Shown one piece after another: positions 25,601-34,492 of a stretch of DNA of 64,000 nt. The DNA is from CBDCXE01 sp965223725 [NCBI: Nitrospinota bacterium] (GTDB taxonomy: Bacteria; Nitrospinota_A; UBA7883): positions 248,001-312,000 of the forward strand of contig CBDCXE010000006.1 of NCBI GenBank assembly GCA_965223725.1. The letters are read 5' to 3'. The notes beneath the pieces were generated by a model. It saw only the letters and a program-made list of their open reading frames with translations, was not told the origin of the DNA and made no database searches. Position 1 is the first letter of the stretch. Every line of letters begins with the position of its first letter. A program made the translations under genes and the position numbers.

Positions 25601-26607
25601 ACCAATCGGACCAGAAGGACCAGCGTCCAGGGCCTGAACCTTCTGACAAAATCGAAAAACGCACCAGTTTAAACATTGGTTTTCTTACCCTTGCCGGCGT
25701 TATACTTGTATCGTTCGCACTGACCTATTGGGGCAAAACAGCACTCAATGCAAATAGCGCCGCCCGGTTGTCAGGTGTAATGGCCAGCGATGGCTCTTCC
25801 AGTTGTGACAGCATCGTATCACTGGCGCCCAGCGTGACCGAAACCTTGTTCGCGCTGGGCCTTGGCAACAAGGTGGTGGGTGTGACGACATATTGTGATT
25901 ATCCGGAAGAGGCCAAATCGATAAACAAAATAGGCGGATATTTTTACCCGAACCATGAAGCGATCCTGGCGCTGAAACCGGGGTTGGTGATAATGCTGTC
26001 GGTTCATGACGCCTTCCGGCAACATGCCAAAGAGCTGGGGCTGAGCACGCTGTCTGTCAGCAACCAGAGCGTCAAGGATATTCTGAGTTCTGTAAGGGAA
26101 ATCGGCTCAACCTGCGGAACCGCCGACAAAGCGGAGAATATAGTCTCTGGGCTTACTTCCCGTATAGAGCGTATACAGCAAAAAATCGCAGGGCTGGACA
26201 AGCCGAAGGTCATGGTCTCTGTCGGAAGAAACATGGGAACAGGAAAACTGAAAGATGTTTTTATTTCTGGCGAGGATGGCTTTTTTAACGAGCTGATACA
26301 ATTGGCCGGTGGCGTAAACGCCTACTCCGGGCTGACTTCACAGTTCCCCAGCGTTTCCAATGAAGGGATCTTGCAAATCAATCCTGATGTGATTGTGGAT
26401 ATCGTCCCGGACCTGGATCAGCTGCCGGTTACTGAAGAGCAGGTGATGGACGAATGGCGATCGTTGGCCTATGTTCAGGCGGTGCAGGATAACCGGGTGC
26501 ATATTTTTGGCGACGATTTTGCCGCCAAACCGGGGCCGCGCTTTATCCTGATACTGGAGAAGCTGGCCAGGGTGGTCCACCCGGAAGTTGACTGGGACGA
26601 CGTATGA
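25597..26607 (+). CDS. btuF: BtuF cobalamin-binding protein, membrane-anchored
   Basis: A 336-residue periplasmic binding protein of the BtuF/FecB type. The IVSLAPSVTETLFALG motif at about residue 69 opens the first lobe, and a second lobe begins near residue 190. Residues about 27-48 are hydrophobic without a lipobox Cys next to them, so it is probably held in the inner membrane by an uncleaved helix preceded by a 26-residue charged tail. Translation likely starts at the TTG at 25597, which overlaps the tonB stop. It delivers cobalamin to BtuCD. Riboswitches upstream of the operon support cobalamin over heme or siderophore. Confidence 0.85.
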   Translation: MNQSDQKDQRPGPEPSDKIEKRTSLNIGFLTLAGVILVSFALTYWGKTALNANSAARLSGVMASDGSSSCDSIVSLAPSVTETLFALGLGNKVVGVTTYCDYPEEAKSINKIGGYFYPNHEAILALKPGLVIMLSVHDAFRQHAKELGLSTLSVSNQSVKDILSSVREIGSTCGTADKAENIVSGLTSRIERIQQKIAGLDKPKVMVSVGRNMGTGKLKDVFISGEDGFFNELIQLAGGVNAYSGLTSQFPSVSNEGILQINPDVIVDIVPDLDQLPVTEEQVMDEWRSLAYVQAVQDNRVHIFGDDFAAKPGPRFILILEKLARVVHPEVDWDDV

Positions 26608-27383
26608 ACCGAGATGTTGTAGAGGTTGATAACATAAGTTTCCAGATCGGCGAAAAGCTGATCCTGGATGATGTTTCGTTCAAGGTCACCGAGGGCGAGT
26701 ATTTATCGATCATCGGACCCAACGGCGCGGGGAAAACGACGCTGCTGAAGATAATCGCCAACATCACAAAATCGGGCGCCGGCGATATCAGTATTTATGG
26801 TACTAGGCTTACATCGTATGACCAGAAATCGTTGGCGAAGCTGGTCAGCTATGTTCCCCAGGGCGCTGGCGCGTTGTTTCCGTTTTCCGTTTACGAGTTT
26901 GTGATGATGGGTCGATATCCGCATTTGAGCTCTTTCACCCCGATATCCATGGAAGACCGTGCGGAGGTCGACAAAGCGCTGGAACTTACGGAGACGACAG
27001 AATTTGCGAAGAACAATGTGAACACATTAAGCGGTGGTGAGCGCCAGAAAGTGTTCATCGCCGCCGCGCTGGCCCAGGGCGCCAGTATAATGCTGCTGGA
27101 TGAGCCGACGACATTTCTCGACCCGAGGCGCCAGGCGGAAATCAGCGCCATATTGAAAAACATAAACCGCGAATCGGGCATTACCATAGTGTCGGTAACC
27201 CACGATATCAACAGCGCTATATCCTCCAGCGACAAACTGATAGCGCTGAAAAGCGGCCGGTTGGTGTTTTCCGGCTCGCCCGACGAGCTGATGAGCCAGG
27301 GCAGGCTGGAAGAGATATTCGATATATCGTTCCTGTTTGCGAATCACCCAAGCCGAAACCTCCCTGTGGTATTTCTGGAATGA
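26604..27383 (+). CDS. btuD: Cobalamin ABC transporter ATPase BtuD
   Basis: A 259-residue ABC ATPase. The Walker A motif GPNGAGKTT, the Q-loop near VPQGAGAL, the signature LSGGERQK, Walker B IMLLDEPTT and the switch His in VTHDIN are all present and in normal spacing. It overlaps btuF and btuC by four bases each. Such FepC/BtuD-type ATPases serve siderophore, heme or cobalamin importers; the operon's riboswitches indicate cobalamin. It powers transport of the vitamin across the inner membrane with the BtuC permease encoded next. Confidence 0.92.
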   Translation: MNRDVVEVDNISFQIGEKLILDDVSFKVTEGEYLSIIGPNGAGKTTLLKIIANITKSGAGDISIYGTRLTSYDQKSLAKLVSYVPQGAGALFPFSVYEFVMMGRYPHLSSFTPISMEDRAEVDKALELTETTEFAKNNVNTLSGGERQKVFIAAALAQGASIMLLDEPTTFLDPRRQAEISAILKNINRESGITIVSVTHDINSAISSSDKLIALKSGRLVFSGSPDELMSQGRLEEIFDISFLFANHPSRNLPVVFLE

Positions 27384-28396
27384 TAGAACCATCAAAAATT
27401 AAGCTCTTTTTCGCCGTAATGATCGTTGGGGTTATCGGCTCTTTGCTGATCACTCCGTTTATCGGCATGACGGATGTATCCATCGGTATGCTTTTCGATC
27501 CGGCGTATACCGGGATCGAAAAGGACATATTCTGGCGTATCCGTGTGCCGAGGACCCTGGTGTCGTTCATTGCCGGGTCTGGCCTGGCGCTTAGCGGGAT
27601 GGCCTTTCAGGCCATGTTCAAAAATCCGCTGGCCACGCCGTTCACCCTGGGGGTGTCGGCTGGCGCGTCGTTGGGCGCGGCTCTGTATGTGCGGCTCGGT
27701 TTGATCTTCACCGTTGTCGGCATATCCGGCCTGTCGATATTCGCGTTTATTGGCGCGGCTCTCTCTATCATATTGCTGTACGGGCTGACGACGCTTGGCA
27801 GAAATTTCTCCACCGCCACCATGCTGTTGGCTGGCGTGGCGATTAGTTTTTTCTTTTCCAGTGTTATTCTGTTCACGCAATATGTGTCCGACTTCACCCA
27901 GTCATACCGCATCGTGCGCTGGCTCATGGGCGGCTTTGTGGTGTCCGGGTATGATAGCTTTCTGAATATGTTTCCGTTTGTGGTTAGCGGCAGCGCGATC
28001 CTGTTTTATATGACCCGCGAGCTTAACCTGATAACCACCGGCGACGAGATCGCCACCAGCCGCGGCGTCGATGTGCTTAAATCGAAAAATATCATCTTCT
28101 TCGCCACATCGCTGATGGTGGGCGGTGTGGTGGCGCTTTCCGGACCGATCGGTTTTATTGGTATGATGTCGCCTCATATCTGCAGGCTGATCATCGGGCC
28201 GAACCATACATTACTCACACCGGCCACGTTTCTGTTTGGCGGAACGTTCCTGACGGTTTGCGACACAATCGCCCGGGTTGTAATAGCCCCCGCCGAGATC
28301 CCGGTTGGGGTTATCACCGCGCTGATAGGCGGGCCGTTTTTCGTATGGTTGTTGTTAAGCGGCGCCTTGAACAAGGGAATGTTTTACGACAATTAG
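27380..28396 (+). CDS. btuC: Cobalamin ABC transporter permease BtuC
   Basis: A 338-residue FecCD/BtuC-family permease with about ten transmembrane segments. Family landmarks are RVPRTLVSFIAGSGLALSG near residue 55, NPLATPFTLGVSAGAS near 82 and the GFIGMMSPHICRLIIG loop near 258, which contacts the ATPase. The start ATG overlaps the btuD stop. It is the last gene of the operon; the following gene is convergent and begins 44 bases beyond its stop, with no obvious T-run terminator in the gap. Confidence 0.92.
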   Translation: MIEPSKIKLFFAVMIVGVIGSLLITPFIGMTDVSIGMLFDPAYTGIEKDIFWRIRVPRTLVSFIAGSGLALSGMAFQAMFKNPLATPFTLGVSAGASLGAALYVRLGLIFTVVGISGLSIFAFIGAALSIILLYGLTTLGRNFSTATMLLAGVAISFFFSSVILFTQYVSDFTQSYRIVRWLMGGFVVSGYDSFLNMFPFVVSGSAILFYMTRELNLITTGDEIATSRGVDVLKSKNIIFFATSLMVGGVVALSGPIGFIGMMSPHICRLIIGPNHTLLTPATFLFGGTFLTVCDTIARVVIAPAEIPVGVITALIGGPFFVWLLLSGALNKGMFYDN

Positions 28397-28440
28397 CCGC
28401 GCCATTCCTGCAGTTTGATATCCTGATCGCTGGCGAGAAG

Positions 28441-29202
28441 CTAGATAACAGGCTCTGGCCCTGCTGGCTCTGGCGGGACGTCCCTGACCTTGTCCCATGT
28501 TTCCATCTTGATCGACTCCAACCATTTCAACCTGTCGGCTTCAATAACGATCGGCGCGTCTGGCGTTTTGTTTTTGGCCACCGAGGATCGAAAGCCTGGC
28601 TCTAAAATGACTTCATCGCTTTTACCCTTGCCCTGGCTTTGCAGATACATATTGCCGCCTTCAAACTCATAGTCTGGCAAAAGGTCGACCTCTGTGGCGC
28701 CTTCATTGATCTGAACTATAAATGGTGGGGTGCCACCAACCCCTGTTATGGCCGCTTTGGTTTTGTATTCAAATTTCGACTCTGGTGTCAGGAGCTTTGT
28801 GACTGATGATTTAACAAGACCAGTTATTAGCTTGAAAATGGAGAATGTAGAGCCCACTTTATCACGGTGGATCGATGTGACTATCAGCTCGGTCTCTGGC
28901 TCCAGATGGATCAGGTCGCCTGTGTCGAATTTTATTTCGAGAACGCTATCTTTACCGGTTTTGACCAGGTCGCCCTCTATAAACCTGGTGCCGGTCAAAA
29001 TTGTCATAGGCTTAAGCTTATACCTTGTAACCGTTACATCACCCTGTGCAAGCACGGCTTTGGCGATCAGCAAGTTGGGCTTGTCTTCATACGACCAGGC
29101 AGGACCTGTAAATAAAACTGCCACCATAGCAATGGCAACTGGAATTGAGCTGGTAAATTTATATATTTGGTTTAATTGGGAGATGAACGCTTTTAACATC
29201 AT
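28441..29202 (-). CDS. Secreted FecR-domain protein
   Basis: A 253-residue protein with an N-terminal hydrophobic signal segment (about 20-36, ending near PAWSYED). Residues about 45-170 match the FecR beta-rich domain, seen in RFIEGDLVKTGKDSVLEIKF and GDLIHLEPETELIV. FecR domains occur both in anti-sigma regulators and in free-standing secreted or surface proteins; this one has no cytoplasmic anti-sigma part, so a regulator role is unlikely. It converges with btuC and is separated by about 580 bases from the ECF sigma/anti-sigma genes, with one gene of another type between. Function is unknown. Confidence 0.7.
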   Translation of the reverse strand: MMLKAFISQLNQIYKFTSSIPVAIAMVAVLFTGPAWSYEDKPNLLIAKAVLAQGDVTVTRYKLKPMTILTGTRFIEGDLVKTGKDSVLEIKFDTGDLIHLEPETELIVTSIHRDKVGSTFSIFKLITGLVKSSVTKLLTPESKFEYKTKAAITGVGGTPPFIVQINEGATEVDLLPDYEFEGGNMYLQSQGKGKSDEVILEPGFRSSVAKNKTPDAPIVIEADRLKWLESIKMETWDKVRDVPPEPAGPEPVI

Positions 29203-29336
29203 GACTAAACGCTCCTAAGCAAATGTCACACTACTAAATATTTAAAACATCTATACACTGTATACGTAAAATAGTATAACACTTTATCTAAAATTGATCA
29301 ATCGGAAAAGTAAGATAAGCCTATATAAACAAAGAG

Positions 29337-29789
29337 TTACTTTCCCAAAAGCGCATGCTCAATTTTTAGGCAACGATCCTGGACGGTTGCAATACCACGG
29401 GATCGTATTCTATCCGCCGCGGCATTGTTAACGATCCCTAGCTGAAACCAGACACACTTCGGTTTCCGCGAGACAATATCGTCCACCAAATCATCTATGG
29501 CGTCTGCCCTGCGGAACAAATCAATAATATCAAGGCCTTCAGGGACATCAGCAATGCTTTTATAGCATTTCAGCCCTTCCCATTCGTCAAGTTTCGGGTT
29601 AACTGGCAGAATTTCGTATCCACGCTCTTTCAAATAGAGCGCCACATCCCTCGATTCGCGACCAGGTTTGTTGGACAATCCTATTATGGCAATGGTTTTG
29701 GCGTTTTCCACGATTGCGCTGATCTGTTCAGCGTCCGGGTTGCCCTCCGGGGTGGGTGGCCTGACAGATATATCGCAAGCTTCAGCCAT
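29337..29789 (-). CDS. CoA-binding domain protein (YccU-type)
   Basis: A 150-residue protein with a single CoA-binding Rossmann domain, recognised from the TIAIIGLSNKPGRESRDVALYL opening, YEILPVNPKLDEWEG and the C-terminal PKCVWFQLGIVN. It corresponds to the stand-alone YccU family, whose biochemical role is not defined; relatives contain the fold of succinyl-CoA synthetase subunits. It follows the anti-sigma gene after five bases, so it is the third gene of the sigma operon. No effector role is assigned. Confidence 0.85.
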   Translation of the reverse strand: MAEACDISVRPPTPEGNPDAEQISAIVENAKTIAIIGLSNKPGRESRDVALYLKERGYEILPVNPKLDEWEGLKCYKSIADVPEGLDIIDLFRRADAIDDLVDDIVSRKPKCVWFQLGIVNNAAADRIRSRGIATVQDRCLKIEHALLGK

Positions 29790-29794
29790 ACAGA

Positions 29795-30055
29795 TCAGCC
29801 TTTCTCTGTGATTTCTCCATCGGTGGCGATGGTTTCTTTCAAAAAGCTTTTCAGATTACTGGAAACATTATCTGGTATTTCCGGGGTCTCGCTGCCAATA
29901 CCTTTAAACAGCTCTACAGTTTTCTTGAGCGTATTAATAAATGCTATACAAGGCTCACAATTCTCCACATGCTCTTCAATATCCTTACACAACGAAGGAT
30001 CGAGCTCCTTATCGATATATTCGCTGATTTTCTCAAAAATCTCTTCGCACTTCAT
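29795..30055 (-). CDS. Zinc-finger anti-sigma factor (zf-HC2)
   Basis: An 86-residue cytoplasmic protein. The N-terminal half contains the ZAS motif H-x3-C-x2-C as HVENCEPC (about residues 29-36) with an upstream Cys (KCEEIFE), the zinc site of redox-sensitive anti-sigma factors. There is no transmembrane segment, so signal sensing is probably cytoplasmic, for example thiol oxidation. It overlaps the ECF sigma gene by four bases and is expected to sequester that sigma factor. Its C-terminal half is short and not recognised. Confidence 0.88.
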   Translation of the reverse strand: MKCEEIFEKISEYIDKELDPSLCKDIEEHVENCEPCIAFINTLKKTVELFKGIGSETPEIPDNVSSNLKSFLKETIATDGEITEKG

Positions 30056-30741
30056 TTTCTATATCCGGTTTCTTCCACCATGGAGGCGCCGTCTAGATGC
30101 TCCGATAAATATTCACGCATAAAAATCCTTGCGCGATGCAGCCGGGACTTCACCGCCGCCACGGTCATGCCCAGCATTTCGCTTATCTCAATGTTGCTAA
30201 AACCTTCCACATCCTTTAATACCAGCACCACTCGCTTATCTTCCGGCAACTTTGCTATCGCCTTGTCCAGCAAATGCCTGATCTCATCCACGCCACAAAG
30301 CAATGAAGGGTTCTGTGACCAATCGACAACCTCTCTTTGCAGTTCAGAGCCATTTAATATTATCGGTTTATCAATAGAGACCAGATCGACCTTCTTACGC
30401 TTTCGCAACCGCATAAGGCAGTTGTTCGTGGCGATTTTTAGCAGCCACGTAAAAAACGCCGAATCACCCCGAAACGTTTCCAAAGATTTATAAACTTGCA
30501 AGAATGTATCCTGCAATATGTCTTCAGCGTCCTCCTTGTTGTTAAGGAATTTCAGACAATGATGATATATACGGGATTCGTATTTATGCACCAGCTTTTC
30601 AAACGCCGCATAGTCACCCTTTTTTATACGGATGATCAACCGCTCATCTTCAGCTTTAGACTTTAAGTTAGCTGCTTTTGTTTTTACCTTGTTTTCGGCC
30701 TTTGACATATTTTGATGCTGTATGTTATGAAAAGGGTTCAC
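30052..30741 (-). CDS. ECF RNA polymerase sigma factor
   Basis: A 229-residue sigma-70 family ECF factor. Region 2 is clear (AFEKLVHKYESRIYHHCLKF, DAEDILQDTFLQVY) and region 4 ends in a helix-turn-helix (FSNIEISEMLGMTVAAVKSRL). The first 30 residues are Lys-rich and probably an extension; an internal ATG at residue 12 is a possible start. The linker between the domains carries an extra segment (about 125-155). It is paired with the zf-HC2 anti-sigma gene and likely transcribes its own operon. The regulon is unknown. Confidence 0.92.
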   Translation of the reverse strand: MNPFHNIQHQNMSKAENKVKTKAANLKSKAEDERLIIRIKKGDYAAFEKLVHKYESRIYHHCLKFLNNKEDAEDILQDTFLQVYKSLETFRGDSAFFTWLLKIATNNCLMRLRKRKKVDLVSIDKPIILNGSELQREVVDWSQNPSLLCGVDEIRHLLDKAIAKLPEDKRVVLVLKDVEGFSNIEISEMLGMTVAAVKSRLHRARIFMREYLSEHLDGASMVEETGYRK

Positions 30742-30813
30742 ATCAGTTAATCAAGGTTTTAATGCTATCAGCAATTTGAATATGCTTCAAGCGCAATACA
30801 AAATACAGGTGTA

Positions 30814-31614
30814 ATGACCCAAATCGTTAATGACCGAGGCAAGGGCTCACCCATCATCATGGTTCATGGGTGGGGACAGAGCGGCGCCTGCTTCCAACCG
30901 CTTATGGAAAGACTGCAAAACAACCACAGGGTTGTCATTATCGATCTGGCTGGTCATGGCAAAGCCAGAGCAGCGGAAGGGCCTTACACTTTCAATAGAT
31001 ATTGTGATGATATCTCTGATATCGTCAATCAACTGGGTGTGGCAGATAAGTATCATCTGCTCGGCTGGTCGATGGGTGGGGCCATTGCGGCCGCCTATTG
31101 CCTTGATAATGTAAGGCCCGAGCCAAAATCGATGATATTAATAAGCGCCACACCAAGATTTGTTGATCCATATGGTAAAGCGCGCATGGGACAACACCGG
31201 GTAGCCGTAAAGAAAATGGAACGGATGGTAAAGGCGGACAGCGCCGCAGGACTGCGTGATTTTATTGGCCGTTTTTTCGAAGCGGGAGAGGTAATAAGAC
31301 CTGTGCAAAGGGAACAATTTGAAAAACTTTTGATTACTTCAGATTTCCCACCGAGCCAGCGGGCGCTTATGGATACATTAAAAGAGCTTGAACAGACAGA
31401 TTTAACCAAGCATACTAGAACGTATGACGGTAAAATATTGCTCATTTATGGAGCGCTTGATAAAATCTGCCCACCCATGGGACAAAAGTTGTGGGATCAT
31501 TGCTTTAGCGCTATCAGTGAACATAAAATCGAATCATGCGGCCATGCGCCGCTGCTGACCTGCGCTGACAGAACAGCCACCGAAATCAAAAACTTCATAG
31601 CTGGAACCAGATAA
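30814..31614 (+). CDS. bioH: Alpha/beta hydrolase, probable BioH pimeloyl-ACP methyl ester esterase
   Basis: A 266-residue alpha/beta hydrolase. The oxyanion motif MVHGWGQSG, the nucleophile elbow GWSMGG, the Asp in YGALDKICPP and the His in CGHAPLL make a complete Ser-Asp-His triad. Its position directly before bioC and bioDA argues for BioH, which cleaves the methyl ester from pimeloyl-ACP at the end of the BioC-initiated pimelate route. The family is large, so assignment rests on context. It heads an operon of six tightly spaced genes and is divergent from the ECF sigma gene. Confidence 0.82.
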   Translation: MTQIVNDRGKGSPIIMVHGWGQSGACFQPLMERLQNNHRVVIIDLAGHGKARAAEGPYTFNRYCDDISDIVNQLGVADKYHLLGWSMGGAIAAAYCLDNVRPEPKSMILISATPRFVDPYGKARMGQHRVAVKKMERMVKADSAAGLRDFIGRFFEAGEVIRPVQREQFEKLLITSDFPPSQRALMDTLKELEQTDLTKHTRTYDGKILLIYGALDKICPPMGQKLWDHCFSAISEHKIESCGHAPLLTCADRTATEIKNFIAGTR

Positions 31615-31616
31615 TC

Positions 31617-32435
31617 TTGCCTGACATATCCAAGGAAAAAATAAGACGATCGTTCGATAAAAGCTCGGCGCAATATGATAAATACGCCAGCTTCCAAAAC
31701 GAAGTCGCCGTGGAGATGGCTCGCTGGCTCGCCGACAGTGGCGTCCACTCCGGGTCGATTCTGGATATCGGTTGCGGGACAGGCGTTTTATCATCCATGC
31801 TGGCGGAGTCGGCGCAGTTTCATAGCATAGTCGCCCTCGATATTTCCGGGGGTATGACGGCCATCGCCAAAAAACGGGCCGGGCAGTTTCCCTCTATGTA
31901 TGTGGCGCAGGCGGACGCCGACTGCCTGCCGTTCCTTCCGGCCAGCTTCGACCATATTGTTTCCAGCATGTCGCTGCAATGGCTGGAGGATATGGAGAAC
32001 ATTTTTAACCAAGCCGCCCGGGTGTTGAAAAATGGCGGACGACTCATGGCCGTCACATTGGGCGATGCAACCTTTAACGAGCTGAAAACCGCGTTGTCCG
32101 CAGCCTCCGGTATGGATGGCAATATTGACCAAAGCGATGTTTTCATGAAGTTCGCGACTGTAGAAAAATTGCAATCAGCCGCCGAAAGCGCCGGTTTTAC
32201 CGTGGATATCCACACCAGCAAACGCGCAAAAGTGTATGAAAACTTCCTCTCGTTCATAAAAACGTTAAAAAAGGTCGGGGCGCAAAACAGCAAAGGTCTG
32301 AGCCAATTGGGTCTTGGCCGGCGCGAGTTAATGATAAAATACGCTAAAAAATATCATGAGATGTTCGCAGTGAACAGTGGCGTGGGCGCGACCTATGAGC
32401 TGATATTTATCGACGCGAAACTAAGGGAAAAATGA
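31617..32435 (+). CDS. bioC: Malonyl-ACP O-methyltransferase BioC
   Basis: A 272-residue SAM-dependent methyltransferase that methylates malonyl-ACP so that fatty-acid synthase can build the pimelate chain. The N-terminal IRRSFDKSSAQYDKYASFQ matches the BioC signature, and the SAM-binding motif I is LDIGCGTGVLS near residue 45. The best start is the TTG at 31617, two bases after bioH ends; the in-frame sequence before the core leaves no better choice. The stop overlaps the bioDA start by four bases. Confidence 0.88.
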   Translation: MPDISKEKIRRSFDKSSAQYDKYASFQNEVAVEMARWLADSGVHSGSILDIGCGTGVLSSMLAESAQFHSIVALDISGGMTAIAKKRAGQFPSMYVAQADADCLPFLPASFDHIVSSMSLQWLEDMENIFNQAARVLKNGGRLMAVTLGDATFNELKTALSAASGMDGNIDQSDVFMKFATVEKLQSAAESAGFTVDIHTSKRAKVYENFLSFIKTLKKVGAQNSKGLSQLGLGRRELMIKYAKKYHEMFAVNSGVGATYELIFIDAKLREK

Positions 32436-34492
32436 AAACAGGAATATTTGTAACCGGGACAGATACCGGTATAGGAAAGACGATAATCGCCGGAGCCATA
32501 GCGGGCCTGCTCCGCCGCGAAGGATATGACGTGGGTGTGATGAAGCCGGCGGAATCTGGCGCCGCGCCGGAGGATAGCGATACCCGGTTCCTGATGAAAA
32601 TGGCGAAAAGCGATGACCCGCTCGATCTGGTAAACCCATATTCGCTCAAGGAACCGCTCTCTCCATACCACGCTTCCATGAACGAAGGTGTGGTCATCGA
32701 TGTGGATAAAATAATCGACGCTTACACAGAGCTTCGCTCCCGCCACGATATTGTCATTGTCGAGGGGGCGGGCGGTCTGCTGGCGCCATTGACGAGGGAG
32801 GTGTCGATGGGCGGATTGGCCCGCATGATGAACCTGCCCACGCTCATTGTGGCGCATCCGTTCCTCGGTTGCATCAACCACACGCTGCTCACCGCCGGTT
32901 CGGCGCGGTCCATGGGGCTCGATCGTCTGGGGATCATCTTCAACCAGTGGAAGAGGCAAAAGTTCCCGGAGCCCGATTTCGACCTGATAGAAAGCTCCAC
33001 AGGCGTCGATGTGCTGGGACTGGTCCCATATATCGGCAAGTTCGGCGACGAAAAACTGATGGAAACGGTAAAACAGAATATCCGTCTCGATTCGTTGCTG
33101 GAACGATTGCAAAACTTTTCAGTAAGCGCCAAAACCCGCCAGAAATCGTATGAAAGCAGAGACAAAAAGTATGTATGGCACCCGTTCACCCAGATGAAAG
33201 AGTGGGATAAAAGCGACGTGACGGTCATCGAATCGGGCCACGGTGTCACCTTGAGGGATATCAACGGCAAGGAGTATATCGACGGGCACTCCAGCTATTG
33301 GTGCAACGTCCATGGTCATTGCGACCAGCGGATGAACGACGCGTTCAAGAACCAGCTGGATAAAATCGCGCACTCCACTTTCCTCGGCCTCTCCAATGCG
33401 CCGGCCATCGACCTGGCGGAAAAGCTGGTGGAGATGACCCCGGATGGCCTGGACAAGGTTTTCTATTCCGATGATGGTTCCACTGCGGTGGAGGTCGCCC
33501 TGAAAATGAGCTATCAGTATTGGCGGCATGTGGAGCCGGAGGGCAAGCGTAATCTGTTTCTGTCGGTGGAGAACGCATATCATGGCGATACCATCGGCGC
33601 CGCATCGGTGGGTGGTGTCGATATATACCACACCACGTTCAAAGAGCTGATGTTCGATGTGCGGCATGTCCCGGCGCCATACTGCTATCGGTGCCCCATC
33701 GACAAAACCTACCCGGACTGCACCCTGGCCTGCGCAGAGCTTATAGACAAAGCCTTAAGCGCCGACAAGGGCCGCTACTGCTCCATGATTATCGAACCGC
33801 TGGTGCAGTGCCCCGCCGGCATGATCACCGCGCCCCACGGCTATCTCAAACGGGCGCGGGAAATCTGCGAAGCGCACGACGTCATTTTTATCGCAGACGA
33901 AGTGGCGGTGGGGTTTGGCAGGACCGGGCGGATGTTCGCCTGCGAGCATGAAGATGTGCAGCCGGATATCATGACCATGTCGAAGTCGATCACCGGCGGT
34001 ATGCTGCCGTTTGCGGTGACCATGGCGTCGCAAAAACTGTTCGACGCGTTCTGGGCCGATTATGAAGAGATGAAAACTTTTTTCCATGGGCACACATACA
34101 CCGCCAACCAGCTGGGGTGCGCCATCGCGTTGGAGAACCTGAATCTGATGGAAGAGAGGTCGATCATCAGCCAGATACAGGAAAAAAGCGCCCGGCTGGC
34201 CGATCTGCTGGTCAGGTATGAAGACCTGGATCATGTCGGCGAAGTTCGACAACGGGGGCTGATCGTCGGTATAGAGCTGGTGTTGGATAAAAAAACAAAA
34301 GAGCCGTACCACTGGAACGAAAAGGTGGGGGTCCGCGTATCGGAAGAAGCGAAGCGGCGTGGGCTGGTCGTGCGGCCGCTGGGCAATGTGATGGTCCTAT
34401 TCCCGGCGCCCGCCATGCCGGTCGAAACCATGGGCAAGATGACCGATATTCTGTACGACTCGATCGTGGCCATCACACAGGATGGCGCGTGA
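32432..34492 (+). CDS. bioDA: BioD-BioA fusion: dethiobiotin synthetase and DAPA aminotransferase
   Basis: A 686-residue bifunctional biotin enzyme. Residues about 1-225 are dethiobiotin synthetase, with the P-loop TGTDTGIGKT and the VEGAGGLLAP motif. Residues about 245-686 are the PLP-dependent 7,8-diaminopelargonate aminotransferase, starting with YVWHPFTQMKEW and showing the HSSYWCNVHGH substrate loop, the DEVAVGFGRTG motif and the PLP Lys in MSKSITGG. The order is BioD then BioA, as in the fused plant and fungal enzyme, so the product of the aminotransferase feeds the synthetase on one chain. Both active sites look intact. No bioF or bioB is in the window. Confidence 0.92.
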   Translation: MKTGIFVTGTDTGIGKTIIAGAIAGLLRREGYDVGVMKPAESGAAPEDSDTRFLMKMAKSDDPLDLVNPYSLKEPLSPYHASMNEGVVIDVDKIIDAYTELRSRHDIVIVEGAGGLLAPLTREVSMGGLARMMNLPTLIVAHPFLGCINHTLLTAGSARSMGLDRLGIIFNQWKRQKFPEPDFDLIESSTGVDVLGLVPYIGKFGDEKLMETVKQNIRLDSLLERLQNFSVSAKTRQKSYESRDKKYVWHPFTQMKEWDKSDVTVIESGHGVTLRDINGKEYIDGHSSYWCNVHGHCDQRMNDAFKNQLDKIAHSTFLGLSNAPAIDLAEKLVEMTPDGLDKVFYSDDGSTAVEVALKMSYQYWRHVEPEGKRNLFLSVENAYHGDTIGAASVGGVDIYHTTFKELMFDVRHVPAPYCYRCPIDKTYPDCTLACAELIDKALSADKGRYCSMIIEPLVQCPAGMITAPHGYLKRAREICEAHDVIFIADEVAVGFGRTGRMFACEHEDVQPDIMTMSKSITGGMLPFAVTMASQKLFDAFWADYEEMKTFFHGHTYTANQLGCAIALENLNLMEERSIISQIQEKSARLADLLVRYEDLDHVGEVRQRGLIVGIELVLDKKTKEPYHWNEKVGVRVSEEAKRRGLVVRPLGNVMVLFPAPAMPVETMGKMTDILYDSIVAITQDGA

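Noticed and set aside
24970-25605. A 211-codon minus-strand frame opposite tonB.
   Set aside because: It is the antisense shadow of the Lys/Pro-rich TonB linker; the plus-strand frame has clear TonB features and operon overlaps.
21942-28396. The import operon as a siderophore or heme uptake system.
   Set aside because: Two cobalamin riboswitches and adjacent cobU and cobO specify cobalamin.
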